Notes under the pieces: generated by a model
Database searches by the model: none
The model's input: the letters and a program-made list of their open reading frames with translations, nothing else
What the model was told of the DNA's origin: nothing
Part shown: positions 34,690-45,063 of the stretch, piece by piece
Layout: each line of letters starts with the position of its first letter
How positions within the stretch are numbered: the first letter of the stretch is position 1
Program-made: the position numbers and the translations under genes
Assembly (NCBI GenBank): GCA_026545225.1
Contig: CM048845.1
Span: 106,591,033 to 106,655,032 of the forward strand
DNA from: Cornus controversa
Lineage: Eukaryota > Streptophyta > Magnoliopsida > Cornales > Cornaceae
Direction: 5' to 3'
Length of the DNA stretch: 64,000 bases

Positions 34690-35950
34690 TCTGAGAGGCA
34701 AAGCTTAGTGAGTTCAGAATAATTTACCTAAATAATTTTATATAAGTGTTCCAATATCCTTAATAAATATTAATAGTTGAAATAAAATATTTAAGAGTGA
34801 AATGAACAAAATAATGAAAGACAACTCACCATAAAAGTCCTTTTCGTATTTAATGAGTATAAAAAGAGAAAGAAATTAAATGAATTTTTTTTTTTATATT
34901 AATAGAAAAGACAAAATACGAGTCACTTGTCATAATTTTCATTTTTATGGAAATTAGCAAGTACATTAAAGAACTCATAACGTTCTCACGTTTTCTATTG
35001 ATTTTTTGCTTCATTTATTATGATATATTAACTACTTTATTTTGAAAAATAAAATATTAATTAAATACTACCATGTAATGTTGACTTAGGTCCTATTTAA
35101 GTAAGGAATGTATTAATATGAAAACATCTATGTTGTTGTCTTAATTTTAAGCGTAAATTTTTAAAAAATTATTTATTAAATACAAAAGTTAAAATATAAA
35201 ATAATTCTCATTGGAGGGAAACTTGACAAATACTAATAAAATATAGATAATGTTTTCTTGACAAATGTCATATGAAATTTATGTATACAAATATCTAGAA
35301 AGAATTTCAAAAAAAATATATATATATATATATATAGAAGGAGAAAATAATAGTAATTCTAACTTTACTAATTAAAAAAACAAAGGAGATGAGAGTGTAC
35401 CGAAAATATGTTAAAAGATATAAAAACTAAGCTAGCAAGCTTAAACGTTGCAACATGCAAATATTTGTCCACATCAACTAATGTAGGTGGGTGACACAAA
35501 AATTAATCGAGATAATGGCACACTTAAATAGAGACAACGGACAGAGTAGAAACGCAGCTAAATAAAAACAACTTATTAGTTAAAAGATAATGCCACTAAA
35601 CTCACAAATTGTAGAGAATTATCGACAAGTGAGACAATCACGTGATTGATTGATAGACACAACAGTGAGATAGTACAATAGAGACAAATATCCTTAACAG
35701 CGACAATAGTGAGATAGTAAAGTAAAATACAGACAAAAAAAAAAAAAAAATTCACGTGACCTTCATAAAGTAGTCAAAAGTGTTGCATTTTTGTCATATC
35801 GTGGAAACCTTTCTCATAGACTTGCCTCGTTGGCAAGGAGGGAGCTATAAAAAGAAGGCTTCGCCTCGTTGGCAAGGAGAAAGAGCACTCGAGAAACAGA
35901 AATCTTATAGATACTAAAAAAATCTGCTGTATTGAGTAAAAGATATAGAA
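34690..35950 (+). repeat. Upstream block U1 of dsRNA-binding-protein gene 1
   Basis: Contains the landmarks shared with the blocks at 43,290, 52,380 and 63,600: TAAGTGTTCCAATATCCTTA (34,743), the GAACAAAATAATGAAAGACA phrase, ATTAGCAAGT-CATTAAAGAACT, TCTCACGTTTTCTATTGATT, AATTCTCATTGGAGGGAAAC and ATTAATCGAG. Minisatellite-like AGACAATAGTGAGACAG and AATCACGTGA phrases follow, ending at the gene. Confidence 0.85.
35846..35853 (+). promoter_or_regulatory. Probable TATA box of dsRNA-binding-protein gene 1
   Basis: CTATAAAAAG lies about 110 bp before the start codon. It sits between two copies of GCCTCGTTGGCAAGGAG; the first forms a CTTGCC / GGCAAG stem with loop TCGTT. In gene 2 the corresponding position reads GATAAAGAG, a poorer TATA. 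Confidence 0.5.
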
Positions 35951-35956
35951 AATCAG

Positions 35957-38900
35957 ATGGAGAAGAATAGCTCAACAACACAAAGATTGAATCATAATGT
36001 CAAAAACTTTACCAAATCGCAGGTTAGACACTCCACAACTTATATAGCAGTTTGAATCTGGGTGTTGAATCAACTTTAATTTGTGTCATTTTGCGAATGT
36101 TTTTGTGTTTTTCTATATTAAGGTTTACAGGCAAAAAAATCAACCATCGGAGAAAGTTGATAAGCGGAGCGCAAAAAAGGGCACAAAGTTGATTGCATGC
36201 GATGATACCATTGAAACAGAGTTTGAGAGGATTTTGAAGCTGGATAAAACCAGCCAGCACATAGACCATAACACCAACACCATCAGCAGAGAAGGTACAC
36301 AGAGAGAGAAATATTACACTCTATGATTGTAATTTCACTAGTCCATTGGTGGGTTTTTGCAATCACAGAAGGTTCACACATACACAAATACACACGATGT
36401 TCATTTTCTCTCTTGGTGCAATTTTATAAAAAGAAGTAACTACAAGCTATTGTTGTTTACATGAAATGGCATGCATGTGCCCTTGTAAGATATGCATTGT
36501 CATGACTCATGTAAGGGTATGCCCAATGTGATAGGAGATTGTTGATCAGCTTCAGATTCAATACTTTAGTTTTGGTATACAGTAAAGAAGGGAAGTGAGG
36601 AGAAGAAAGAAAAGAAGCCGACAAAAAAACAAAAACAAAAGAGGAGAAGAAACTTTATTATTTTCCTATTAATTTGTACTTTTCTTTTGTTTTTGTTTTC
36701 CTCAGCAACGTTAAAACAAAAAAGTTTAAAGAGAAAACTAAAGGAGAATAGTGTTTAGGCATTTTGTAAAGGCATGTACTTTGTAGTTGCTTTACACCCT
36801 TCGTGGCAAAATTCTTCGGATGTTCGGAAATTTTAACTTTTTACGGTGGGATTCACTTTTTAGTGTAATAATGCATGAATTTATATATTAGTCATTGTTT
36901 AAAAGTTAGTATTATTATTATATGGTGGATCCAACTTTTAGGATAGTAGAGTTTGAAAATGGTAGTTTAGAAATCATATAATCCATTTTAGGAAATGAAC
37001 ATGTATTTTGGGACTTTCAAAAAGGAACAGTGGACTAAAATTATGGGACGGAGAGAGTACTATAATTTCCACTCTAGCTCTCTTCAAATCTCTCATTTTC
37101 GGAGGAAAATTTTTATTGCAAGGAGAGGAAAAGTTCTTCTTCTTTTTTTAAAAAATATTTTCCTAAATTGAGAGTTGTGGACCTTAACAAAGACAACATT
37201 TTAATAAAGACAGTTGAATAAAGACAAATAATCACACAACTAAATTTAGAGTCGTGCACTTTAATTAAGACAGTAGTGGAATAAAGACAAATAATCACGC
37301 GACTAAATTAAGAGTCGGGCACCTTAATAAAGATAAAAGTAGGTAGTATAATAAAGACAAATAATCACGCGATTAAATTGAGAGTCATGCAGCTTAATAA
37401 AAAAAAATAGTGGGGCAGTCCAATAAAGACAAATAATCACGCAACTAAATTAATAGTCGTGCTAGTAGAACAGTCCAATAAAGATAATAATCACGCAACT
37501 AAATTGATAGTAGTGCTACTATGAGAAAATCCAATAAAGACAAATAATTACGCAACTAAATTAATAGTCGTGCTAGTAGGACAGTTCAATGAAGATAAAT
37601 AATCACACAACTAAATTGATAGTAGTGCTACTATGAGAGTCCAATAACGATAAATAATCATGCAACTAAATTAAGAGTCGTGCACATTAATAAAGACAAT
37701 AGTGAGACACTGAAATGGAGACAGAATCACGTGACCATCACAAAGTATTGCAGTGAAAAAAGTGTTACCAATTTTGTTTCATGGCGGTTAAAACTCCTTA
37801 AAAATTTATTGAAACCTTTCTCATAGATTTGCCTGATTGGCAAGGAGGCAGCAATAAGAGGAAGCTTTGCCTCGTTGGCAAGGAGACAGCGCTCAAGAAA
37901 CAGTAAATTTAGATCTAAAAAATGTGTTGTATTTAGTAAAAGATATAGAAAATTAGATAGAGAAGAAGAGCTCACCAACACAGATGGAATCATAATGTCA
38001 GGAACTACCAAATCTCAGATTAGACACTCACAACTTATCTAGCGGTTTGAAACTGGATGTTCAATCAACGTTAATATGTCAACTTATTTTGCGAATGTTT
38101 GTGTGTTTTTGTAGATTATGGTTTACAATCCAAAAAATCATATCTAGATACTCTGTTGATTAGGATAATATTTTTTAACTATTTCTGATTTGTTGGCTTT
38201 CATGAAGCCTATTAGTAGACCTATACTCAGAAAAGGAAATAAATTTTTTTTATTAATCAATTAAATATATGAAATTTTCTCCTAAAAATATAGAATTAAC
38301 AGAATTAAATCTTGTGTTTGACATAGGTACTTCAAACAGGGTATTATTGAAATCCCTTCTATATGAGAAATGTGCTGCCAGCCATTGGAGCCCCCCTGTC
38401 TTTGAATGTTGCAAAGAGGAAGGACTAGATCACATGAAATTGTGAGTCCATGATTTACTACATTAAGAACTAATCTTCACTCATGCTCTATACTTTGCAT
38501 TCAAAAGCAACTTCTGGGGAGAATATATGACTTCTAACAGTACCAATCATAGGTAGTAAACCTTTATATAAAATTTCTCATTCATTAGCAAAGTATTATT
38601 TGATGTTGCTCTTTAAGTTTCATTTTTTTTCTTCTGAAAAAGCATATGCTGTTAGGTTAGACAAATTGAACTACTACTTTTCAAGAGCCCATTTATTCTT
38701 TAGAATCATGAAGGAGACCTAGTCTAAGAAGTTCCAATTCTTGTCAAATGCAGGAAATAAAGCATGAAGTAGATTTTTTTAGTCAGTTGGCTTGATTTTT
38801 TGGTTTCCTATATAGAAGTCATAAGATTTTATAGAACTTCATTACTCAAATACTTTTATATGCATGATAAATCCCAGTTTTACAAAGTTTTTTTATTTTC

Positions 38901-39069
38901 TTCCTGTTGGGGGAATTGTAGGTTCACTTTCAAGGTCACTGTTGAGATAGCAGAACCCTTTACTACGGTTTTGGAGTGCTTTGGCACCCCTCAGTCAAAG
39001 AAGAAAATGGCAGCAGAGCATGCAGCTGAGGGGGCACTATGGTGCTTAAATAAATTAGGTTTTGATTGA
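35957..39069 (+). CDS. Small dsRNA-binding protein, ribonuclease III-like-1 type, copy 1
   Basis: Exons 35957-36022, 36123-36294, 38327-38441 and 38922-39069 join in frame through GT-AG introns to 166 codons. Residues 80-166 form a dsRNA-binding fold: [20 protein letters not shown] (helix 1), [26 protein letters not shown], and a basic final helix [18 protein letters not shown]. Residues 23-79 include [20 protein letters not shown] and HIDHNTNT, as in plant proteins annotated ribonuclease 3-like 1, but no RNase III signature is visible. It may therefore bind dsRNA without cutting it; that is inference. Intron 2 (about 2 kb) contains a decayed second copy of the promoter and first two exons, so the gene may be a mosaic of two tandem copies. 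Copy 2 shares the same exon lengths (66, 172, 115 and 148 nt). Confidence 0.85.
37190..37700. repeat. Minisatellite, about eight units of 63-70 bp
   Basis: Units carry ATAAAGACAAATAATCACGC, then ACTAAATT-A-AGTCGTGC, and a variable CAGTCC or CACCTTAATAAAGAC link. They start near 37,213, 37,282, 37,351, 37,420, 37,479, 37,544, 37,605 and 37,650. Shorter or scattered units occur at 35,500-35,740, 39,530-39,740, 44,560-44,830, 46,030-46,260, 47,207-47,310 and 53,560-53,990, always associated with the dsRNA-binding-protein copies. Confidence 0.85.
37690..38145 (+). pseudogene. Decayed promoter plus exons 1-2 of a dsRNA-binding-protein copy
   Basis: This block inside intron 2 of gene 1 repeats the gene's own upstream region (TTGGCAAGGAG twice, at about 37,838 and 37,876, then TAAAAGATATAGAAAATTAG). 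It then repeats exon 1 with ATA in place of the start ATG (about 37,958) and CAGATTAGAC in place of the donor CAGGTTAGAC. Exon 2 is recognisable only as GGTTTACAATCCAAAAAATC at about 38,119 before homology breaks off. It cannot be translated as a separate gene. Confidence 0.8.
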
Positions 39070-40439
39070 TTAAACTTGGATCATTCCATAATTAATATTC
39101 CAACGTTTTTGCTTCCTTACAAATTAAAGCTCTATACTTTTCTGCTTGTGTTGTATATCTTTAGTAATCTACTGTTGTTCAAGGATACTGCATTTGTCAG
39201 CAGTCTTTGTTCTTGTTGCATGTACATGATTAAAAACTCTTTCTTCTTGTTGCATATATGTACATGGTTAAAAACTTCTGTTTTGCTGGTGGAAGTAGAC
39301 AATTATTACGTTATCGGACAAAAAAAGAATCGTTATCAACAGTAAGCCAAACTATGATTTGACAATTGAGTTGCTCTTGTTTGGTATAGAATCGGAGTTA
39401 AGCTTGGTTAAGAAAGTTGTTTACCACTCCAAAACTGGAACAAGCACCAACCATTGCTATTGAAGTGTTGTGGCTTATGTCTAACTTTGATACGTGGGTT
39501 GTAGAAACATTAATGGAGGTAATGGCGCATCCAATCAGAGACAACCAACAGAGTAATGACGCAGCTAAATAAAACAATTGACTAGAGATAGAAAGAGACC
39601 ATAGAGAATTACTGACTAGTCAGAGAATAATGCGATTAAAAGAGACAAATAGTGGGACTTAATGGAGAAAATAGTGAGACAGGAAAAGAGACATAATCCA
39701 AAAGGTAGCCAAACGGGACAATAGTGAGACAATTGTAAAGAAAACAGTAAATACAAGTCCATATTTAAAATAGATTGGGAGGTACAGGCCAAAAGATTTC
39801 TAAGCAAAAGAGCTAAATCAAAATACTGGAGTGGGATTTGAAGAGCCAAGTTCAGACGAAGCCCAAACCAAAATTAAGTAACAACCAATAACAAAAGGTA
39901 CCAAAGGCCCATAAAACGCCTAAACAATTGAAATCTTAACTCAATCCAACCGAATTCTGTTTTTAAGAAGCCTTATAGAGAAGAACAGAAACCTTCATAA
40001 GCCAAATGCAACTTCGGAAGTCACAAGTAATGTACCAACTTCAAGAATCCCCATTGACAATGGAGAGACTTAAATTACTTGTGTTGAGTTACGCGGTCTT
40101 GGAGGGGAACAGATAACTGACATCGGCATGCTCCAAGAGGCACATGCATCACTTGTAAAAACATCATTCCATTTCAAATTTAGAAGTTTACCTCTAATTA
40201 ATTCCATAATTCTATCGAGTAAGACATCTTGTACTGATCTTAAAACGAGAAAATTCTTGAGTTGGACCAGTTGGCCAATGATTTCTTTAAAAAAATGTAG
40301 TATAATAATATTTTTTTGGAATACTTGTATAATGTAAAATGTTTTTGAAGGACAATTATGTGATTTAATATTTTAAAAAAAATTTACAAGTAGAATGCAT
40401 TATTATAAAAGTCAAAGTCAATATCAATATCAATTACAC
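39070..40439. other. 3' flank of gene 1 and intergenic repeats
   Basis: The first about 420 bp are duplicated downstream of copies 2 and 3 (for example TAAGCTTGGTTAAGAAAGTTG at 39,400 and 54,980). Minisatellite-type AGACAATAGTGAGACA phrases occur at about 39,530-39,740. No other gene is seen. Confidence 0.6.
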
Positions 40440-41268
40440 TAAAAAGTTAGAATTAGACATTCCATACGCAGTGATTGCATTCAAAATCCTTCAAAATGAA
40501 AAAAATACATTCAAGCATTAGAAGTATGAGCAATATGTATTCAAAATGAACCTCAAATCTTCGAATGATAGAAAAATGACCCAAATGAATGAGTGTGTGT
40601 GTGAGTGAGAGAGAGAGAGAGAGGGGTTGGGTTTTATGAGCTATAGGACTAATGGGGGTGTCCAATAGATCGTAACCATGTCAGCTTCTCTTCTGATTTG
40701 AACATTATTAAAAAAATATCTAATAATAAAATATGTTAACTAAAACCAAACCTACTAAGATTAGACAGTACCAGACCAATAGATATTAATAATTAAATGA
40801 CATTATGTGAGACCTTATGAATACAATTATTGATGACTTCTCTTTCATAAGGTTTGGTCAATCTATGCATAGTACTATTATTATTATTATTATTATTATT
40901 CTTCTTCTTCTTATTTTACCGTATGATTGAATTTAGATGATTGACTGGGAAAATAAAAGATTGTAATTAGGGGTGATTACAAATCAGATTAGTCATAATC
41001 CTGATTCGATCCGTAGTTTACGGATTGATGGATATGCAATTCGATCCGTGAGAAAATCTCAATCAGAACAGATCCAATTCGTGAAATAACGGATCGGATC
41101 GGATTGACGGAATAAACTTAAAATAACCCAATATAATTAGTTTTTAACTAAGGTCCAATAATAATTTTTTAGCCTAAAAGATATAAGATATTGTAATATT
41201 ATTATTAAATGTTAGAAGATATTATTATTATATATAATTATATATATATAATAAATATTATAAATTTT

Positions 41269-42512
41269 GGCAGCTGATATTAGCGCTCCACTAATATCCT
41301 CTAGCACTCCATTCACATCTTTTTATATAATAAAATTGCAAAAGTGTTATTATGTTATACAATCTGTAATTCTTATGTTTTCATTTCCCTAATTGCCCTT
41401 TTATTCAATTCCAATTCTTTTTTTATCTTAAATTTCTAATTCAATCACGATGTCTCGTATTCTCTCTTTTTTTGTGGACTCTTCCCATTTCTTTCCTATT
41501 TTTTCTAGAAGTCCAATTCATTCAGCTTTCTTGTTTACCTTTCTTATGTTTTACTATATTATTTCTTGGATGTGTGTTTTATTAAAAAGGAATATGAAAC
41601 AAAGAATACAAGAGTAATAGAGAATAAGCAAAACCGAAATACGAAAGTAAAACATTGACATCCTAAAGAGGAAGAATAGTTACGGAAGAAACATAATCAT
41701 AAAAGACAATGTAAATCTTTCACTCCCAAACAAAAGAAGCGGATACAATAAAAACAATCTCCTTACCGACCTTATCTTTATTCTAGAAGAAGAATAATCC
41801 AAGAGCCAATTAATCAATCATCTGAAAGAGTGAATATGTTGAAATCCATCCCAATTGCAACAATAAAAAATCAATTGCCAAATATGATTAGCAAAATAAA
41901 TGAAAAGCAACAAAAAAAACATTCTTAAAAAGTTTTAGTGAGTTATTTTTACCTTAGTATTTGCTGTATAAATTTTAGAATGCTTTCTTTATTTCATTTA
42001 GCTAACATGTGTCCTTTGCTAGAATATTTTTTTCAATGTGCCATACACATAAAAGATGTGTTGCCCTTAAAAAAATAACTTGAATGGATTTCATTAATGC
42101 CAATTCTCTATCAAAGAGAATCACCAAAGATGTCTATTATCACCCAACATTTTAGTAAATTTTCTAAAGCCCAAATATAGTCCTCTTCTTCCTCTTTTTG
42201 CATAAAGGTGAAACAAGAATAAAATGAACTATTGAAACTTGACACTCCAATAATGTTAGGCAATGACATCTTGTATTTATTTGTCTTTATCCCGCCTAAT
42301 ATCAAAAGAAAAATCATCTCGACCAAGTTCTTCAAACAATCCTTGAATCATTTAAACACCCCCTAAACTCTCCCTTATGATTTTTGCCTTTAGGTATTAA
42401 AAATATAAGAATTAAAGTTTGTATAAGATAATGATACTTTTGTAATTTTATTATATAAAAAGATATGAGTGGAGTGCCAGAGGATATTGGTGGAGCGCCA
42501 ATATCAGCTGCC
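41269..42512 (-). mobile_element. Mutator-like element (MULE) with decayed transposase, nested in the hAT element
   Basis: Terminal inverted repeats of about 80 bp: GGCAGCTGATATTAGCGCTC at the left and the reverse complement GGCAGCTGATATTGGCGCTC at the right. Both continue through AATATCCTCT and TTTTTATATAATAAAATT. The flanks TAAATTTT (41,261-41,268) and TAAATTCT (42,513-42,520) are a near-perfect 8-bp duplication. It encodes a broken MULE transposase on the minus strand. Confidence 0.85.
42005..42345 (-). pseudogene. MULE transposase fragment
   Basis: On the minus strand the frame reads KTNKYKMSLPNIIGVSSFN, then SFYSCFTFMQKEEEEDYIWA and LENLLK, and after a frameshift HLLCVWHIEKNILAKDTC (about 42,064-42,005). 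These are the successive conserved blocks of plant MURA/FAR1-like MULE transposases (the TYKTN, GVTS and CVWHI region around the catalytic core). Only about 110 codons of a protein usually well over 500 residues long remain, with stops and a shift, so it is inactive. Confidence 0.85.
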
Positions 42513-43289
42513 TAAATTCTAACGTATTGTTGCAGATCGGATCAGATTTCTGACCCCTCAATCCTTAATTCGATCTGTGGTCTACGAATTCTTATTTTCT
42601 AAATTCGCAACCAATCTCATCCAATCCGATCCACTTGGATTGAATCGAATTCACAGATTAACGAATTTTTTGTGCACCCCTAATTGCAATTCGATAGATC
42701 TCATAAAATTAATCTTTAATATATTTGATTTTTAACGTCTACAATGCATAAATATCGAGATAAGCGGATTGAATACATGTTATTTATAGGTTACATAAAT
42801 TATATATATCACTTAAATATGATTTTTTCGTGATATAAGATGTTCAGTCTATATTATTTAAAATTATAACTTGTTAGGACTTCAAGAAATAAATTTAATT
42901 TATTAATAATATATATTTTTTCAATTTTATCTTTCAAATATCATTCTTTCTTATCTTCCTGCCAATTTTGGTAGGAATCAAAATGGTGGGCTAGAAATGC
43001 CTTATCCATCAATTGTATTTGTCATCTTATATCCTTACTATTTTCCTGCCTTTACTTTCATTCAAACTACTAAATTACTGTTAACCATAATGGGTCATGA
43101 ACTTGTCAATATTAATGACTCACTAAATCGACTCTTAATTATTTTTAGTAAAAGCAACTTCATCGTGTTAATGCTTTTATCACAGCTGTCCAGCAAGTGA
43201 ATTTGAGATAAAGTAAAAAAACTTTAGGCATATTTAAATGTATACCATTTTAATAAAGGATGTGATATTGGCACTCACCTTTCGTATTT

Positions 43290-45060
43290 TGTACTCAAAT
43301 TTTTTTTTCTTTCACCAAATTAAATGTCACAATTATCTCTAAAGAAATGTAGTATAATAATATTTTTTGGAATAATTGTATAATGTAAAATGCTTTTGAA
43401 GGACAATTATGTTATTTAATACTCCCTTCGTCCCATAATAGATGGGCACTTCGGGAACTGTGACTCAATTGTGAGTCACAGTTCCCGAAGTGCCCATCTA
43501 TTATGGGACGAAGGGAGTACTTTTTTAAAAAAATACAAGTAGAATGCAATAGTATAAAAGTAAAAGTCAATATCAAATATCAATTCGCCATAAATAACTG
43601 GGTATAGCATGCAAATTGAAAAGAAAAATACTCATACTACATAACAAGAGATCAAACAATATAAAAGAAATGCAACCTATTAAATAATTTTATAAGTGTT
43701 CCAATATTCTTAATAAATATTAGTCGTAAAAATGGAATATTTAAGAGTGAAACGAACAAAATAATGAAAGACAAGTCACCATACCCCTTCTGATATTTAA
43801 TACTAACTAACTGAGAGAAAGAAATTAATGTGATAAAGCCATCTAACTTGTTTGAAAAACGCATAAAAAGGAAAGAAATTAAATGTGTATTTTTTTATAT
43901 TAATAGAAAAGACAAAACATGAGTCACCTGTCATAATTTTTATTTTTTTTGTGGAAATTAGCAAGTGCATTAAAGAACTTGTCATGTTCTCACGTTTTCT
44001 GTTGATTTTTTTGCTTCATTTATTACGAAATATTAAGTACTTTATTTTGGGGAAAAAATATTAATTAAATACTAACCTGTAATGATAAGACTTGGTTACT
44101 ATTTGATAAAACTAAAAATTAAGTACTAGTTGAGAATTTTAAGTACCGAAAATATTACATTCAAATGACAACATTTTTGATATTTTCTTAATTTTAAGCA
44201 TATAATTTTTTAAAATTTTTTATTAAATACAAAAGGTAAAATATAAAATAATTCTCACTGGAGGGAAACTTGACAAATTCTGCTAAAATCTAGATAATTT
44301 TTTCTTGAAAAATGTCATGTGAAAATTATGTATACAAATGTCTAGAAAGAATTCAGAAAAAAAAACATATCTAAAAAAGAGAAAATACTAGTAATTGTAA
44401 CTTTAAAATAATCTAGAAAAAGAAAGGAGATGAAAATGTGATATAAATATGTTAAAGCATTGTCCATAAAACTTGAGCCTTAAACGTTCCAACATGGGAG
44501 CAAGTCTTTTAGTCAAATTTTTATTCAACGAATGATTCTTAATGTATGTGGTTTACACAAAAATTAATCGAGTTAATAACGCACCAAAATAGGGACAATT
44601 GACTGAGTAAAGATGGCAACTAAATAAAAATAACTGATTAAGTAGAGTGGACCACACGCGACTAAACTGACGAAGTAACGATAAGAGATAATAGAGAATT
44701 ACACAATCAGTAAATTGATAAAATCAGTCACTAGTCACGTGATTAATAGAAACAACATTGAGACAGTCCAATAAAGACAAACAATTACGCGATTTAACAC
44801 ATACAATGCTGAGACAGTGAAACAGAGAAAAAAAAATAGCATGATGATCTGAAAGTAACCAAAAAGTGTTACGTTTTGTTATATTGTGGTTGAAACTCGG
44901 TAAAAATTTACTAAATGCTTTCTCATAGATTTGCCTTGTTGTCAAGGAGAGAGCGATAAAGAGTAAGCTCTGCCTCGTTGGCAAGTACACAGAGCCATCA
45001 AGAAACAGGGATCTTATAGATCCTAAAAAACAGTTGTATTGAGTAAAAGATACAGAAAAT
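43290..45060 (+). repeat. Upstream block U2 of dsRNA-binding-protein gene 2
   Basis: Same landmarks and order as U1: GTGTTCCAATATTCTTAATA at 43,687, GAACAAAATAATGAAAGACA, TCTCACGTTTTCTGTTGATT, AATTCTCACTGGAGGGAAAC, AATTAATCGAG, minisatellite-type units at 44,560-44,830, and GCCTCGTTGGCAAG just before the gene. A Stowaway MITE sits at its left end. Confidence 0.85.
43422..43517. mobile_element. Perfect-palindrome Stowaway-type MITE, 96 bp
   Basis: Two 46-bp arms that are exact reverse complements by eye, separated by ATTG. The element begins CTCCCTTCGTCCCATAATAG and ends with its reverse complement, flanked by TA on both sides (43,420-43,421 and 43,518-43,519). CTCCCTTCGTCCC with a TA duplication is the Stowaway (Tc1/mariner) hallmark. 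Related sites at 40,373, 52,400 and 63,760 lack it. Confidence 0.95.
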
Positions 45061-45063
45061 TAG

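Larger units (their letters stand above)
40968..42682. mobile_element. hAT-type element with nested MULE
   Basis: The ends TAGGGGTG and CACCCCTA are inverted. The flanking 8-mers ATTGTAAT (40,960-40,967) and ATTGCAAT (42,683-42,690) match in 7 of 8. Subterminal sequence is rich in GATCCGAT, GGATCGGATC and GAATTCG inverted words. The duplicated block V2 (near 62,870) shows the empty site as TTGCAATTCGGTGGATC. The central 1.24 kb is a second, nested element. Confidence 0.85.
40440..43290. repeat. Duplicated block V1, with inserted transposons
   Basis: Colinear with block V2 at 61,865-63,600: GACATTCCATACGCAGTGAT (40,456 and 61,874), the ATTCAAGCATTAGAAGTATG phrase, CTAAGATTAGAC-GTACCAG, CATTATGTGAGACCTT, CTTTCATAAGGTTT-GTCA and ATCACTTAAATATG. 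V1 holds a 1.7-kb hAT insertion that V2 lacks; V2 holds a MITE that V1 lacks. A trinucleotide ATT run lies at about 40,878-40,900. Confidence 0.85.

Noticed and set aside
36770..37060. A second Stowaway element, suggested by GGGACGGAGAGAGTA at about 37,045
   Set aside because: Only the right-end motif is present; I found no matching left terminus.
37190..37700. Regularly spaced repeats suggestive of a CRISPR array
   Set aside because: This is plant nuclear DNA. Units of 63-70 bp vary in length, with no unique spacers of constant size. A minisatellite explains them.
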